The notes: generated from the letters alone by a model not told the origin. A DNA stretch of 64,000 bases from Oncomelania hupensis (GCA_036898135.1 CM072515.1:52103034-52167033); one strand, 5' to 3'. Numbered from the stretch's first letter, positions 43,401-54,547 are shown. Numbers and translations are program-made.

Positions 43401-44760
43401 AGGGTGAGCACAAAAACACTCCTTGATTTAAATTATTTATTACGAGAAAAGTTGAGTGAATATGTTTACAAGCTTGGTGTCTACAGTAGCAGAAATTAAC
43501 AACGTTTTATGTGATATGGGTTGATGTCAAATGCACTCGATGTGTGCCCCTCTTGTTGCCCGGTAAACATCAATGCGATAATCAAGCTCAGTCCAGACTT
43601 TCTGCAGCATATTTGGTGTAATCGTGCGAAGAGCTTCGGTGATACGTTCCTGCACCTCCTCCATGGTCTGGGGCAATGGAGGGATGTAAACTTTGTCTTT
43701 GACATATCCCCACAGGAAAAAGTCACAAACAGTTAGGTCTGGTGATCTTGGGGGCCATTTGCAAAACACTTGGTCGCATTGTCCAGCACGGCCAATCCAT
43801 CGGCTGGGTAGGTTTGTGTTGAGAAATGTGCGGACATTGACAGACCAGTGTGGCGGTGCACCATCCTGCTGAAAAATGTAGTCATCACCTTCAGCAGCTA
43901 GTCTTGGCAGCAACCAGTTCTGTAACATCTTGAGGTAGGTTGGGCCAGTGATGGTTAATCCTTCAAAGAAAAAAGGTCCATACACAGCCCTCTCTGTTAC
44001 TGCACAAAACACATTCACTTTGGGAGAGTTACGTTCAAACTCGAGAGTGGAATGAGGATTCTGAGTCCCCCATATTCTCACATTGAGTCTGTTCACCTTT
44101 CCACTCAAGTGGAAGGTTGCTTCATCACTGAAGATTATCTTTGACAGCAGATCAGGATCATTTTCCATTGAATCCTGTAAACTGTGGCAGAAATCATAGC
44201 GCGTTATTTGGTCTTGCGGGTATAACTTTTGGACCAGTTGCAGTTTATAAAGTGTAAACCTCAAGCGTTTGCGTAAGATCTTGCATACTGTGCTTTGTGG
44301 AAGTTGTAACTCTTGGCTACATCTGCGTGTCGACTTTTTGGGGCTGCAAAGATAAGTGTCTCTGACCCTCTCGACAACTTCCTCTGACACTGCTGGGCGG
44401 CCGGAATGTCCCTTTCTCTGATCACAGATGCATCTTCTCTCAATGAAATCATTGTACCACTTCAAAATCGACTTGTTAGAAGGTGGATTGTTGTGATGGA
44501 TGTGTCTGAACGAACGCTGCACAATTGTAACACTTTGATTTTCCAAATTCCAAAACACACCAGCTACGTTGTTGTGGGGTGTACGCCATCTTGGATTGGA
44601 CTGCCACCTAGCGGGTAAGATAAACATTGGGACCTTGAAACAACGTGGAAACAAAAATTCATTAATTTCTGCAACTGTATACACCAATTTTGTGAAAATA
44701 ATCACTCAATTTCTCATTTCATGAATATTTAAAATCAAGGAGTGTTTTTGTGCTCACCCT
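43401..44760 (-). mobile_element. Tc1/mariner-superfamily DNA transposon, apparently intact
   Basis: The ends AGGGTGAGCACAAAAACACT plus CCTTGATTT (43,401-43,429) and the inverted copy (44,732-44,760) match perfectly over 29 bases. The element is about 1.36 kb and holds one transposase gene. Flanking TA-rich sequence (TATATA on both sides) fits TA target preference, although one base at the left junction prevents an exact reading of the TA duplication. Confidence 0.93.
43527..44627 (-). CDS. Tc1/mariner-superfamily transposase, uninterrupted
   Basis: Cuts and pastes its own element at TA sites in the nucleus. From the ATG at 44,627 the protein is 366 residues; an upstream in-frame ATG at 44,705 would give 392, but the extra residues run close to the terminal repeat and are less likely. 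N-terminus: helix-turn-helix region with NQSVTIVQRSFRH and SILKWYNDF, then a second one with RKGHSGRPAVSEEVVERVRD and STVCKILRKRLR. Catalytic acidic residues, numbered from 44,627: D168 (IIFSDEATFHL), D255 (IFQQDGAPPHW) and D302 (PPRSPDLTVCDFFLWG). By my count 46 residues separate the last two, longer than mariner's 34. The C-terminus YRIDVYRATRGAHIE is conserved in the group. No frameshift or stop was seen, so the copy may be recent or active. Confidence 0.93.
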   Translation of the reverse strand: MFILPARWQSNPRWRTPHNNVAGVFWNLENQSVTIVQRSFRHIHHNNPPSNKSILKWYNDFIERRCICDQRKGHSGRPAVSEEVVERVRDTYLCSPKKSTRRCSQELQLPQSTVCKILRKRLRFTLYKLQLVQKLYPQDQITRYDFCHSLQDSMENDPDLLSKIIFSDEATFHLSGKVNRLNVRIWGTQNPHSTLEFERNSPKVNVFCAVTERAVYGPFFFEGLTITGPTYLKMLQNWLLPRLAAEGDDYIFQQDGAPPHWSVNVRTFLNTNLPSRWIGRAGQCDQVFCKWPPRSPDLTVCDFFLWGYVKDKVYIPPLPQTMEEVQERITEALRTITPNMLQKVWTELDYRIDVYRATRGAHIECI

Positions 44761-44799
44761 ATATATAACTATACAAATAATCAACTCATTAATACAAAG

Positions 44800-44847
44800 A
44801 GAGAGAGAGAGAGAGGGGGGGGAAGAGAGAGAGAGAGAGAGGGGGGG

Positions 44848-44895
<48 letters not shown>

Positions 44896-44905
44896 GAGAA
44901 TCGTT
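44800..44905. repeat. (GA)n microsatellite with G runs
   Basis: GA repeats interrupted by two G-rich blocks. Confidence 0.95.
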
Positions 44906-45024
44906 CATGTTTAGAAATAACCAAAATGTGAAGTTCCATGATTTATTTTCGCCAAACTGTCTAAAACTTGTCAACTCTGGATGTAAATTTGTGATAAAGA
45001 AAACCCATTGTCTTTGCATATTGC

Positions 45025-45078
45025 ATTTACCAGTTCAAAGAGCTGCTCAAGGCGTTGGCCGGAATTACAGAAGTTAAA
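45025..45078 (-). mobile_element. SINE tail fragment
   Basis: CAGTTCAAAGAGCTGCTCAA and GGCGTTGGCCGGAATTACAG match the common SINE tail on the minus strand. Confidence 0.6.
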
Positions 45079-45479
45079 GACTGACATAAAGACGCCAACT
45101 GGCTTCATTCTGCGAAGTCACTAACGACAACTCACTGCACCACTCTAACCTATTCGAGTGTATGATTTTTGGGCCTGCCACTTGTACTTTTGACAAACTT
45201 TGACAAAATGACCGCAGTCTTTCAAGTACCGCTGAGGCTACACAGGAAAACAATAATGGAACATACGACAAACAGTTTTAACCTTTGAGAGATAACATCA
45301 AGAACCGAACTCATGGGGAAAATATAATCGTCTGAATCATGCTGCCAATTGTAAGGGCACAATAGTTTGTCAGTGAAGAAGTAACACGAAGAAGTACGAC
45401 GAAGAAGTAAATGTCCTCCCTTAGTTCATCACTAGATAAGCGTAGGAGATGGCTCCCTGATGAGTTGTTTGTTGACTGA
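45079..45479. other. No recognised gene
   Basis: Non-repetitive sequence with no recognised family. Confidence 0.45.
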
Positions 45480-45800
45480 CCCGAGGACCGCGCTCAGCTC
45501 AGAGACTGCCTTGTTGCATAGCCCCGCTTCCAGACTCGTTACGCTTTCCCATAATGACGTCACATGGTCGACCGCCATTTCCAAACGAGGGGAGATAAGT
45601 AAGCTCACTCATGCAAGGGCGGTAAGCGTTGGCGCGGAAAGGGGCGGAAAACGAGCAAGATGGCGAACACAAGCGGGACAGCGAGTCATCCCAGTGCGGA
45701 AATAGCGAGGAGATTGGACAATTTGTCCCACCGCTGTGATGGGACAACTCCCCAGCTCTAACGAACTGCGGGGAAGGCGGCGATGAAGCTCTGGTGAGGT
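45480..45800 (+). promoter_or_regulatory. Candidate CpG-rich promoter region
   Basis: This stretch is clearly richer in CpG than its surroundings. It contains, in order: a CRE-like TGACGTCA (45,555-45,562); GACCGCCATTT (YY1-like on the minus strand, about 45,570-45,580); GGCGCGGAAA (E2F-like, 45,631-45,640); GGGGCGG (GC box, 45,641-45,647); and AAGATGGCG (YY1-like, 45,657-45,665). This combination is common in housekeeping promoters, many of which carry an initiation site at AAGATGGCG. No TATA box is visible. It rests on motifs only. Confidence 0.4.
45660..45761 (+). CDS. Possible short leader or first-exon ORF, 33 codons
   Basis: The ATG inside AAGATGGCG opens a frame starting MANTSGTASHPSAEIARRLD and ending NLSHRCDGTTPQL before TAA. 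The composition is plausible for a protein N-terminus, and a GTGAGG donor-like site lies at about 45,792, beyond the stop. I recognise no family. It may equally be an upstream ORF or chance. Confidence 0.2.
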   Translation: MANTSGTASHPSAEIARRLDNLSHRCDGTTPQL

Positions 45801-46944
45801 CGTGGCCACCTGGTTGTTTGAAAATGGTGGGCAATGTAGCTGGTAGGAGAGCGTGGGTAAAGGACCCAAATGGCTATAATTGGCAATGTACAAGGAGACT
45901 GAGGGGCGTGGACTGCTAAACATCGTTGTCTGCAAACAACCAGTTAGCTGTGATGGCGAAAGTGGGAGTGAATGGGACGACCACTGTCCACAAATAAAAC
46001 CAGCCCCTGCATCCAAAACAATCACACGGCGAATTTTACCCTAGTGAAGGACCACATCTCACCCAGTCCAGTTGGTTTTGATTTTCAGTGTTTTTTTTTT
46101 TTAATTTTCAGTGGTGTTTTTGATTTTCAGTGTTGGGAACGAAACAACTACGCTATTTATTGAAAGCTAGCACAAGAGCATTATTTTCAGAAAGAGTAAT
46201 GTTCGCAAATACAGCCACGCGTTTTAATTTTCCGCGCCGCATTTCAACAGCAAACTCAAAGAACTCAAATGATGTGCTTGTATGGCCTGTTGATACTCAG
46301 CTTTTACAAAACATCAGCCCCGCATTCACATCCTACCCTTTGACCAACGAAGACAAGCGCCCCGATACCCTCAAATAGAATAGTGATAATTATTTAAGCA
46401 TCACCTTTCAACAGTCAACAGCTGTACTGCGATCTCCCCCACAACCACCACCCTGCCCCTCACCATGAGGCTGTTGTCACAACATTGGAACATCCAAGGA
46501 GAGTACAAAGAAAGAAGGAACCAAAGCAGCTGCGACCTTCAGAAGGACAAACAGTCAGGTTTCAATTTCCTCTTCGTTAACCTGTCTTCCTAGGTCATCA
46601 TTCAACCAGATCACACAAAATCAGAACAATAGCCATCTAATTGTTTCAATTAAACTTTTGGCCCTAGGCAAACGGAGCGACAGCAGCGGGAAGTGGGCTA
46701 TTTCCAATTAATGAGCACAAACAGAAGAACAGGAATATCGGGGAAAACAACACAGGATTTCAGTGTTTCTGTCACTCTTGTCTTCGTTCCCTTTGTCCTG
46801 GCCGTTTCAGCGTCTTGTATAACTTGAAGAAGGGAGCCTACTTAAACACTCGTTGATTAATTGATTGCTTACTTGGTTCACTGTGTGTGTGTGTTTCAGA
46901 GAGTCCACAAGCGTGTGTGCATGTGTGTTTGCGCTTGAATAACG

Positions 46945-46945
<1 letters not shown>
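45801..46945. other. No recognised gene
   Basis: The left part continues the CpG-rich area; the rest is ordinary. No splice-supported exon can be read. Confidence 0.4.
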
Positions 46946-46947
<2 letters not shown>

Positions 46948-47030
<83 letters not shown>

Positions 47031-47155
47031 GCGAGAGAGAGACAGACAGACCGACCGAAAGACAGACAGATAGACAGACAAACAGACAGAGAGGGAGACC
47101 GACCGACCGACAGAGAGAGAATGAGAGTAAGAGAGAGAGAGAGAGAGAAAATAAA
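46948..47155. repeat. (GA)n and GACA/GACC-type microsatellite
   Basis: About 40 GA units, then GACAGACA/GACCGACC units, then GA again. It explains the Ser/Leu and Arg/Glu frames. Confidence 0.96.
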
Positions 47156-47349
47156 GTAAATATAGGCCAGGCAAAACACAGGTCTAAACGAATTTGAACC
47201 CGCACAATCACATTACAAACAATGTGATGGAAAACAGAAACGAAAAGGCAGAATTAACTTTGGCAACTATAGAAACATCAGAGAAACAGAGCAGGGAATG
47301 GAAAACGAAAACGGCGGAGCAAATAAAATAGTCTTTACAAGTGATCAAC
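47156..47349. other. No recognised gene
   Basis: Short spacer between the GA array and the next SINE; nothing recognised. Confidence 0.45.
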
Positions 47350-47525
47350 TTTGTAGGCAGGGATAGCTCAGTGGTCAGAGCGCACGACTTGTGTGAGTGC
47401 GTCTTGGGCGACGTGGGTTCGAATCCTGACTTCAGCTAAGGATTGTGTGATTGCTGGATATTACGGGCCAGCGCTCTGAGGTTGTAAGTGCGCTATATAA
47501 GAGAAATGTCTTTCTTTCTTTTCTT
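47350..47525 (+). mobile_element. tRNA-derived SINE, near full-length
   Basis: The head GCAGGGATAGCTCAGTGGTC has an A box, and GTGGGTTCGAATCCT a B box. The body GATTGCTGGATATTACGGGC plus CAGCGCTCTGAGGTTGTAAG ends in TGCGCTATATAAGAGAAATG and a TTTC tail. The 3' half matches 11,767-11,855. The tail motif is shared with the larger SINE at 15,083. Confidence 0.88.
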
Positions 47526-49563
47526 TCTTTCTGAAAACTGAATTTCAAATAATGGTTGAAAACAGCATCCTTCCCTTCTTTCGCCTCCTCCTCCCGCCCC
47601 CACCGCCCTCACCGCCCTCACCGCCCCCACCGCCCTCCCTCCCACAACGAACGCAAAGAAAAAAAAAGTTTACAAAGAAAAGAAAATAAGCTCGCAAAAA
47701 ACATTTTGCACAACGTCCAGAAATACTCAACGCCGCGTACACTTTTTTGTTTCTTCAAAACACCATTTGCTACACAAATTACCTGTAAATAAGTAATGAA
47801 GAAAAAAAAAAGAGCTTGCACCATTTGTAATGCAACTTTAAGAAATTATAACGCCTCATTTTTCAAGACAAGATTTTACAAATCAGTAGCCAGTAAATAA
47901 TTAAAGAAAAAAGTTTACAAATTCCACGGGATGAGTTTTCCAAACTAGATTTCAGACAAGAAAACTAAGGCTGAAGAAATGACCAACCGTGCATGTTCAA
48001 ATTAAGATTGTTCACACACTGCTATCTATTTCAGTAGATCAGCACCTAGGAAAAACAAATTGTATACATTCCAAGAGTTGCTCTTTAAAACTATGATTAT
48101 TTTACACTGGGTAAGCCACTAAATAGGCTGAACCATGTATAAATTCCACCAGCTGCATTTTCAAACCGTCATTTCACAGATAACACGATTTCACACTCTG
48201 CTTGTCAGTAATATGGAAGCGAAAAAAAACCCAGTGTATATATATTTTTCAATAAAAAGAGAAAAAAGAAGAAAAAAAACAAACAAGTAGCTACAATTTT
48301 CAGAAGACGTGAAGGCAGTAATACCGAATACAGCAAGCTTGGCTAATAACGCATGCAGTATTTACGTCCTAAGCAATCACAACGCACAATGCAGCGTAAA
48401 ACCTAGTTACGTCAATCCGCCTTGCTAAATCTGATATAGCATTACTTCATATAATTGAACAAAGTTAGTAGTATTCGGTTCGGCACATTATTACAAGACT
48501 TCTCGCCATATTAGAATTCTTCTCGCCACATTATTACCTGCTATGAGATGCAAAAGTAATGTCTTTTCGCTAACACCGTGCACAATTTTAGAGTGAAAAG
48601 AACTATTAGAAACTCGTTCGACAATTTTGTAACTGAAAATGCACCAGATAACTTTAAATAAAGAACTGAGACGCACATTGCGTTCAGACGATTACACACT
48701 GTGGCCAGTTTCTTTGCGTTTCAAAATGTGTATTTGCCTCTTTGGACTTGCAAATAAACTAAGACGAGCTCTCGTTCGAAACATGAAAGAAATTGTACGC
48801 AGTACCGTAGTTACAGAAGTTTAAGAAGTAATACCGCATATCAACTCAAGGATGAAAGAAGTGGGACAGAATACGAACAGTGTTATTCACAGTGTAAAGA
48901 ACAGAAACCGCAGCAAACTGAGTTTGTAATATTGACAAGCAATGTCTACACTCAGATGCTGCTCAGAATGTCTGAGGTCTAGCTCACAACTGCGAACAAA
49001 CGTTTTTTTAAAACCTCCCATTCACACTAAGAGATGAGGAATATTTTGCTTACATTACATTCATACTTTTGAGTATCTGATATTTGCCAAATTTGATTTT
49101 AAACGTAGTGTTTGAGCGTTTTAGAGATCGTCTGCTAGAAGCACTACACCCTTATCACTCGTAGAAGGACTGTGTAGGTACATAACAATAAAACCAACGA
49201 AGTATGACCAACTTGCTTTAGCGCGTTGGCTTCGGATTATAAAGCGGGGAGGATTGTGTGCCTATTGTACACATTAGCGTAAAATGCTAAAATGGATTAA
49301 TTGATAGTAAAACCCCGAGATGTCGTCATAGATCCCAATGACTTTTTAACTTGTTTGCAAGCTGATATATTCTTCTGTGATTATACCATCTCGTGTAAAG
49401 GTATGAAAAAAGACACCAGATTCACTTTAATTGACCATGAATATTATGTACCTAATTAATTTCTAAAATTATTTGTTAAAATCATAAAATGTGTATAGAC
49501 GAACACTAAACTAGTTTGTAAAGAAACGACTCTTAGTCTTATGCAAATTGATTCATTCATTTA

Positions 49564-49567
<4 letters not shown>
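47526..49567. other. No recognised gene; CCGCCCTCA-type repeat
   Basis: A short CCGCCCTCA/CCGCCCCCA repeat lies at 47,590-47,642. Several A runs lie at 47,658-48,290. Many near-identical word starts (ACAAATT, CTTCTCGCCA) recur, but no family can be named. Confidence 0.45.

Positions 49568-49625
<58 letters not shown>
49568..49625. repeat. (CT)n microsatellite
   Basis: About 28 CT units. Confidence 0.96.
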
Positions 49626-49627
<2 letters not shown>

Positions 49628-49861
49628 GTGTTTCTTTTTTTAAAACTCTAGAAAACCATCTTTTACATGGAACTGATAGCTCAGAGCATCACGTTATTTC
49701 TTATGCTTCCGTTACCTATAAAATGGATTTTCCAACAAGGTAAACGATATTTTGGGACGTTTTTAAGAACATAAATCGCAGAAGAAGAGAAAACAATCGA
49801 TTTTCCAAAACATAAAAGTGTTCTTGTTTGTTTGTATGTTTTTAATTGTAACTGAGATAGT

Positions 49862-49932
49862 AGTACGATAAACGTTCATCTGCGGTGCACCTATGACCTT
49901 CGAGTAACGAGATATGATAGGAAATAGCAGCA
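49862..49932 (+). mobile_element. LINE 3' tail fragment ((GATAG)n-tail family)
   Basis: ACGATAAACGTTCATCTGCG plus GTGCACCTATGACCTTCGAG matches the last codons and UTR of the LINE at 58,066-58,503. Confidence 0.65.
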
Positions 49933-49967
49933 CATTTCCAAACAACTTGGCTGCCTTGAAAATCGTT

Positions 49968-50247
49968 ATTTCCTATCCTATCCTATCACGTAACTCGGAG
50001 GTCGTAGAGGCACCACAGATGATCGTTTAACCAGCGTACTCCATCTTCTTCTGTCCTCAGCAACCCTCACGGCTTCACTCAGCGTCAAGCCAGTCCATTC
50101 TCGAATGTTGTCCTCCCACCTATTTTTCTGTCTCCCTCCTTCTCTGCCTCCTTGCACTGTGCCTTGCAGGACGGTCTTTGCAAGGCCCGATGATCTGGTG
50201 ACGTGGCTATACCATCAGAGTTTCCGTTTCTTCACCACTGTGAGCAG
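49968..50247 (-). mobile_element. LINE 3' end, 5'-truncated ((GATAG)n-tail family)
   Basis: The minus strand reads LLTVVKKRKL, then a TGA, then SHVTRSSGLAKTVLQGTVQG, a stop-free run into RWEDNIREWTGLTLSEAVRV, and RWSTLVKRSSVVPLRPPSYV. It ends GATAGGATAGGATAGG. It is the cleanest C-terminus of this family here, with one clear stop. Confidence 0.88.
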
Positions 50248-50358
50248 CCATTGGACAACACGATGACCTGCTAACAGTGCAAGGTACAGCGCAAGGAGGT
50301 AGAGGATGAGGGAGACCGAAAAAGAGGTGGGAGGACAACATTCGAGAATGGACTGAAA
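50248..50358 (+). mobile_element. LINE fragment, inverted relative to its neighbour
   Basis: GCCATTGGACAACACGATGA plus CCTGCTAACAGTG jumps to CAAGGTACAGCGCAAGGAGG and continues to ACATTCGAGAATGGACTG. So it has lost the segment coding for the WYGHVTR motif. It lies head to head with the minus-strand copy at 49,968-50,247. Confidence 0.8.
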
Positions 50359-51132
50359 ATGGTTATTTCAGCAAACTAAACTTATCTGTTTTGGCGCCTG
50401 TATGTCTGTTTCCATGGCAGGCTCTAATCCTTTTTCATATATTTTTTTCCCGCTAAAAATCTCCAATAGGTAAAATAGCTTGAAAACACCAAAAGGATTG
50501 AAAATAAAATAAACTCAATTTAGCGTTACGAAGTGCACAGTTTTAAAACAACAAGGAAATATTGTATGTAATCAATCAATGTTAGTTCATTTAAACTTGA
50601 GAGACGCTGCACTCCACTGCCGTGCTTTCGGTGAGAAATTGATTACGATGAAGACAATGACGACAACGACGACAACGATGATGATGATTATGATGATGAT
50701 GTTGGTGGTGGTGGTCTAGTACAGCGCAGGTATCCGAGAACTGGGAAAAATACACATCACTATAATCGCGCTTAAGAAGGTTCTGCAGACACGCCATCGG
50801 AGGTAATACAAGTTCAAAGAGAGCGACCAGAGATTCACCCTCACCGGAGAGGAGCTTTATACCAATCTAAAGTATAATAAGCGTATTAAAATGGCGGAGT
50901 TTTTGAGTTGTGCGTAAAATGAAGCATCTTTTCAGATGCTAGGGGATATGATTTTGCAGAGGGAATGAGCTGCACATTATCGATTTGAACGATCTGGGCG
51001 CTGGTTATATTTCCACTTCGATAAAATTAACTTCACAAATGTTTCGTTTACAGACCGACTGCCATTCCCACCACCTAACCCCCACTTTGCTCCCTCTGCT
51101 TTCCCATATCTGCATCTAGTTTTCATGAAAAC

Positions 51133-51190
<58 letters not shown>

Positions 51191-51799
51191 CACACAAATA
51201 CACACACACCCTATCCGCCCCACTACCTAACACACACCCTCATCTAACTTCACTATAATCATATCCTCACCGAGCTCTGCAGTAATCCTGTTTGTTCATA
51301 TTGTGTGTTTAAATTGAGCGGACGTCGATAAAGTTAACCTTCAATAAAAGAAAAAAAAGTTTACTTTTTAATGTTAAAAAACTAAACAAAACAACAAATG
51401 AAATATATATAAAAAAATAAAATCAATAACTAAAAACTACCTAATCCCCTCCCAAAAAAAATCCTCATTCAACCCTTTACCTGTATCTGTATATTATGTC
51501 CAACATACACCCACACCAACACCACCAACCTACCCACCAAATAACTTCTTCAGTTAGTTTTACTTTTTTACCTTCAATGGCCACCGACATACTCTTGTTT
51601 GTTCTTATTGATCGTGCGTCGATAAACATAATCCAGGTACGGCACTTTCTTTTTTTTTTTAAGTGCGTCGTCTTCACTCCTTCCCACCTCATTTTTTCAT
51701 CTAGTTTTCATCAAACCTCCTATCCCAACCCTCAACGAACCATGCCGTAATCATGTTTGTTGCCTGTGCAAACCTCAAGCCCAACCATCTTCATCTACT

Positions 51800-51837
<38 letters not shown>

Positions 51838-52164
51838 CAGCAAACACCACCACCCCTCCAACCACTTCCATCTAGTTTAGCTCTGACCTTCCTCGGGCAT
51901 TGCAATAAATGTTGTCTGTTTACACTGACTGGACGTCGATAAAGCCAACCCGATACATCATTCTGTATCGTACATCATCACTCTTGGCCTTCTCTCTGCC
52001 CCACCTCTTTAAAGCGAGTCTGAGGTCTATTTTTTCCCCAAACATTTATACACTAGACAGTATGATCATGGAACAGTGTATCAATCCACATTGTTGACGT
52101 GAAAGTTCTCCGAGGGGCGTGTGTTACACTCCGTTTGATGTTGGTGTTTTTCTATCAGTATTAG
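50359..52164. other. No recognised gene; CT/CA arrays
   Basis: Short ACG/GAT triplet runs at about 50,665-50,705. CT then CA repeats at 51,137-51,190. CA repeats at 51,805-51,834. The phrase GTTTGTT...GACGTCGATAAAG...CAACC recurs at 51,288-51,345, 51,597-51,635 and 51,915-51,950, which suggests a diverged tandem unit of about 300 bases. Confidence 0.5.
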
Positions 52165-52760
52165 ATTCAGCCCCAATGCATGAATTCCTGATAGGTGTGT
52201 AACTCAGATTCGTTTATCCACGCAGCCTGCTCAATCAGCATACAAGACACGGAGTCGACTTATGAAGTTTTCCACTTTTATTCAGCACACATCAACAACT
52301 GCATACAATCGCCTTTTCACTCTCAAATTTTTACTTTCCAACTCACTATCAACAACTATCCACAACACACAGAGCATCGAATATATTATTTTTTTCTCTA
52401 GTCCAGAACAAGGTGGAACGATCTCGTTTGACGCAATTTACCAATCGCTTTAAACTTCGTCATCACTGTCTTACGTCATACCTATTTCTTTTCCTTCCGG
52501 GAACGTTCTCATACTTCGACATTTATCGGGAAATTTCCATCGACAGTAAATAAGCAGATCTAGAGAATTCTCCAACAATATCGACTAACGAAAATTATCA
52601 ACGTTATACAAAGCCTCTCCTAACAACAATGCAAACTCAAATCAAAGGTAAATAAACTCCATTATTGAATACTTTGCAAAACGAAACGATTAGATCTATC
52701 GTGCGCGTTTCAGACATACTACCATTCGCGTTTCAACGTAACAGCGTGCTAACAGCTTAA
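52165..52760 (-). mobile_element. LTR-like dispersed repeat, copy 1
   Basis: Matches 59,850-60,443 in order over nearly 600 bases: GATTCAGCCCC, CTCAGATTCGTTTATCC, ATTCAGCACACATCAACAAC, TGCATACAA, GACGCAAT, CTGTCTTACGTCATA, AATTCTCCAACAATATCGAC, ATTCAAATCAAAGGTAAATA-like words and TCTATCGTGCGCGT. On the minus strand it starts TGTTAGCACGCTG and has GCTGAATAAA as a polyadenylation signal in the last third, as in an LTR. No internal retrotransposon region flanks it, so it could be a solo LTR. Confidence 0.6.
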
Positions 52761-52797
52761 AATCTCATCAAGGTTTCTCTTCGCCAGGGAAAGTTCC

Positions 52798-53172
52798 TCT
52801 AAAGACCTGTCTTAATTGGAAGGATCGTAGAGGTTCAGTAACTTTTTTCCCCCCGAGGGTTTTAGATCTCGAACCTAGATTCCTGAACCTTTTGGACAAT
52901 CCATGGATATTTCTGAATTCTAGTTTCAGGATCGGAGAACCTCGGGGGAAAAAAAGAAGGTTTGTGAACGTCCACAAAACATCCAATAGGCATTATCCCT
53001 AAATAAACCGAAAGTAGGTTGCTTCCCCTGAAATGCGGTTACACAATACATGTTGACAGCATAAACCGAAAGTAGGTCAATGAGAGTAATGAGAGTTGCT
53101 TCCCCCGAAAAGCGGTCAAAATACATGTTGACAGCTATTTAGGAAGTACTCCTATTAAGACAGGCCTTAAAG
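52798..53172. mobile_element. Possible MITE with short inverted ends and internal duplication
   Basis: The left end AAGACCTGTCTTAATTGGA and the right end TCCTATTAAGACAGGCCTT are inverted copies with a few mismatches. Inside, AAACCGAAAGTAGGT...GTTGCTTCCCC...GCGGT is present twice (53,007-53,040 and 53,064-53,115). An inner inverted pair (TTTTCCCCCCGAGG at about 52,850 and CCTCGGGGGAAAAA at about 52,940) is also seen. No transposase. Confidence 0.45.
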
Positions 53173-54545
53173 CAGTCATAAATCGTCCTTTCAGACTACA
53201 GGCACAGCATTGTTTTTCTCTACAGCACTGGGGTTTTGTTGGTCACGTTCCGCTGCGTGTATGGCTTAATCTTGCTTGTATTTTGCGGGACATAAGCCAT
53301 TGACTGCTCTAGCAGTCGACCTGATGAACGTCCAAACACGGCGTTTGGACATAAAATTCGCAAATATTAGATACAAAAATATATTAATCTATTAAGAAAA
53401 GTGTGAACTCTTTTGGTTACACCTTTCGCAAAATACTAAGCATTAAAAAAAATGTATACACAAACACATTTTTATCTTGAAGTAGATATTTTCTAACACT
53501 TTATTTTACTTTAATTACTATTATTTTATAGTTGTTGGTGTTTGGTTTTCTTCTTTTTTTTTTAAAATCTAGTCCTCACACTCACTTGAATCTAAGACAT
53601 AAGACAATTTATTTCGCTTCAACTTTTACATCGAAGAAATCTTGGTGCGCATGGGGTATTCAGATGTGTATAATTATATGTAATTCGCTTATGTTTAAAT
53701 ACAGAAGAAAAGCACACAATAAAAAAAAGCAATACTGAATGACAAACGCAATCATACATACACATTCTACCTGCATACAGCCTTTGACACTAGGGTGGTT
53801 AAATCAATTATAGATTAACACAATGTGGCGCACTCCATTTTCCTCTCCCCTACTCCCTTCTTCCCCTGTCATCATTAATTAAACTCCACACTTATTTTCA
53901 CTGGTCATTGCCATAATCTTGTTTGTTCACCTTGATCTGTCAACAGTTAATTCCACAAGTTCAAAGTACTAAACTAATAAAACTCGATGCCACAATCTCG
54001 CAAAACCTAACTGCACTCGAGATATTTTTTCACAATGACAATGACCACTCAGTAGTTAGTTAATAACTATCAAGACATAAGGTCAACTAGGACTGGACGC
54101 ATAGGAAATTAGCTTCAAAACATCTTAGGGTTATTTCGTACTCAAATTTTGGGTTCGGGAAGCGCTTGGAGCAACTGTATGATCTAGTACCTGCGCTCTT
54201 TCAGACCAACTACTTGGCTTTATTATACCATACATCGAGTGCTACAATGCTGCAGTGTGGTGAAAATTACGGAAATCGATACTTCGTATATGAATGACCA
54301 GCTTTATGTTTTCATCACTTAATTTGTCGCAAAGGATATAGGACGCATTTAAATTCTACGAATTTGTAAAAAAAATCTGTTATTCTTTTAGAGAAAAATA
54401 AGGTTGCTATACGTTTTTATAACACAGCAAATTTTAAACTGGCGTAACAAATCCTAGCATTTGTAAATAAATCCTTCCAATGTTTTCTTTGTCGGTTGTG
54501 ATCAGCTCCGAAAGCCATTTTGTTTCGGATATTACAGATTCCCAC
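53173..54545. other. No recognised gene
   Basis: AT-rich sequence with no recognisable family. Confidence 0.45.
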
Positions 54546-54547
54546 TC

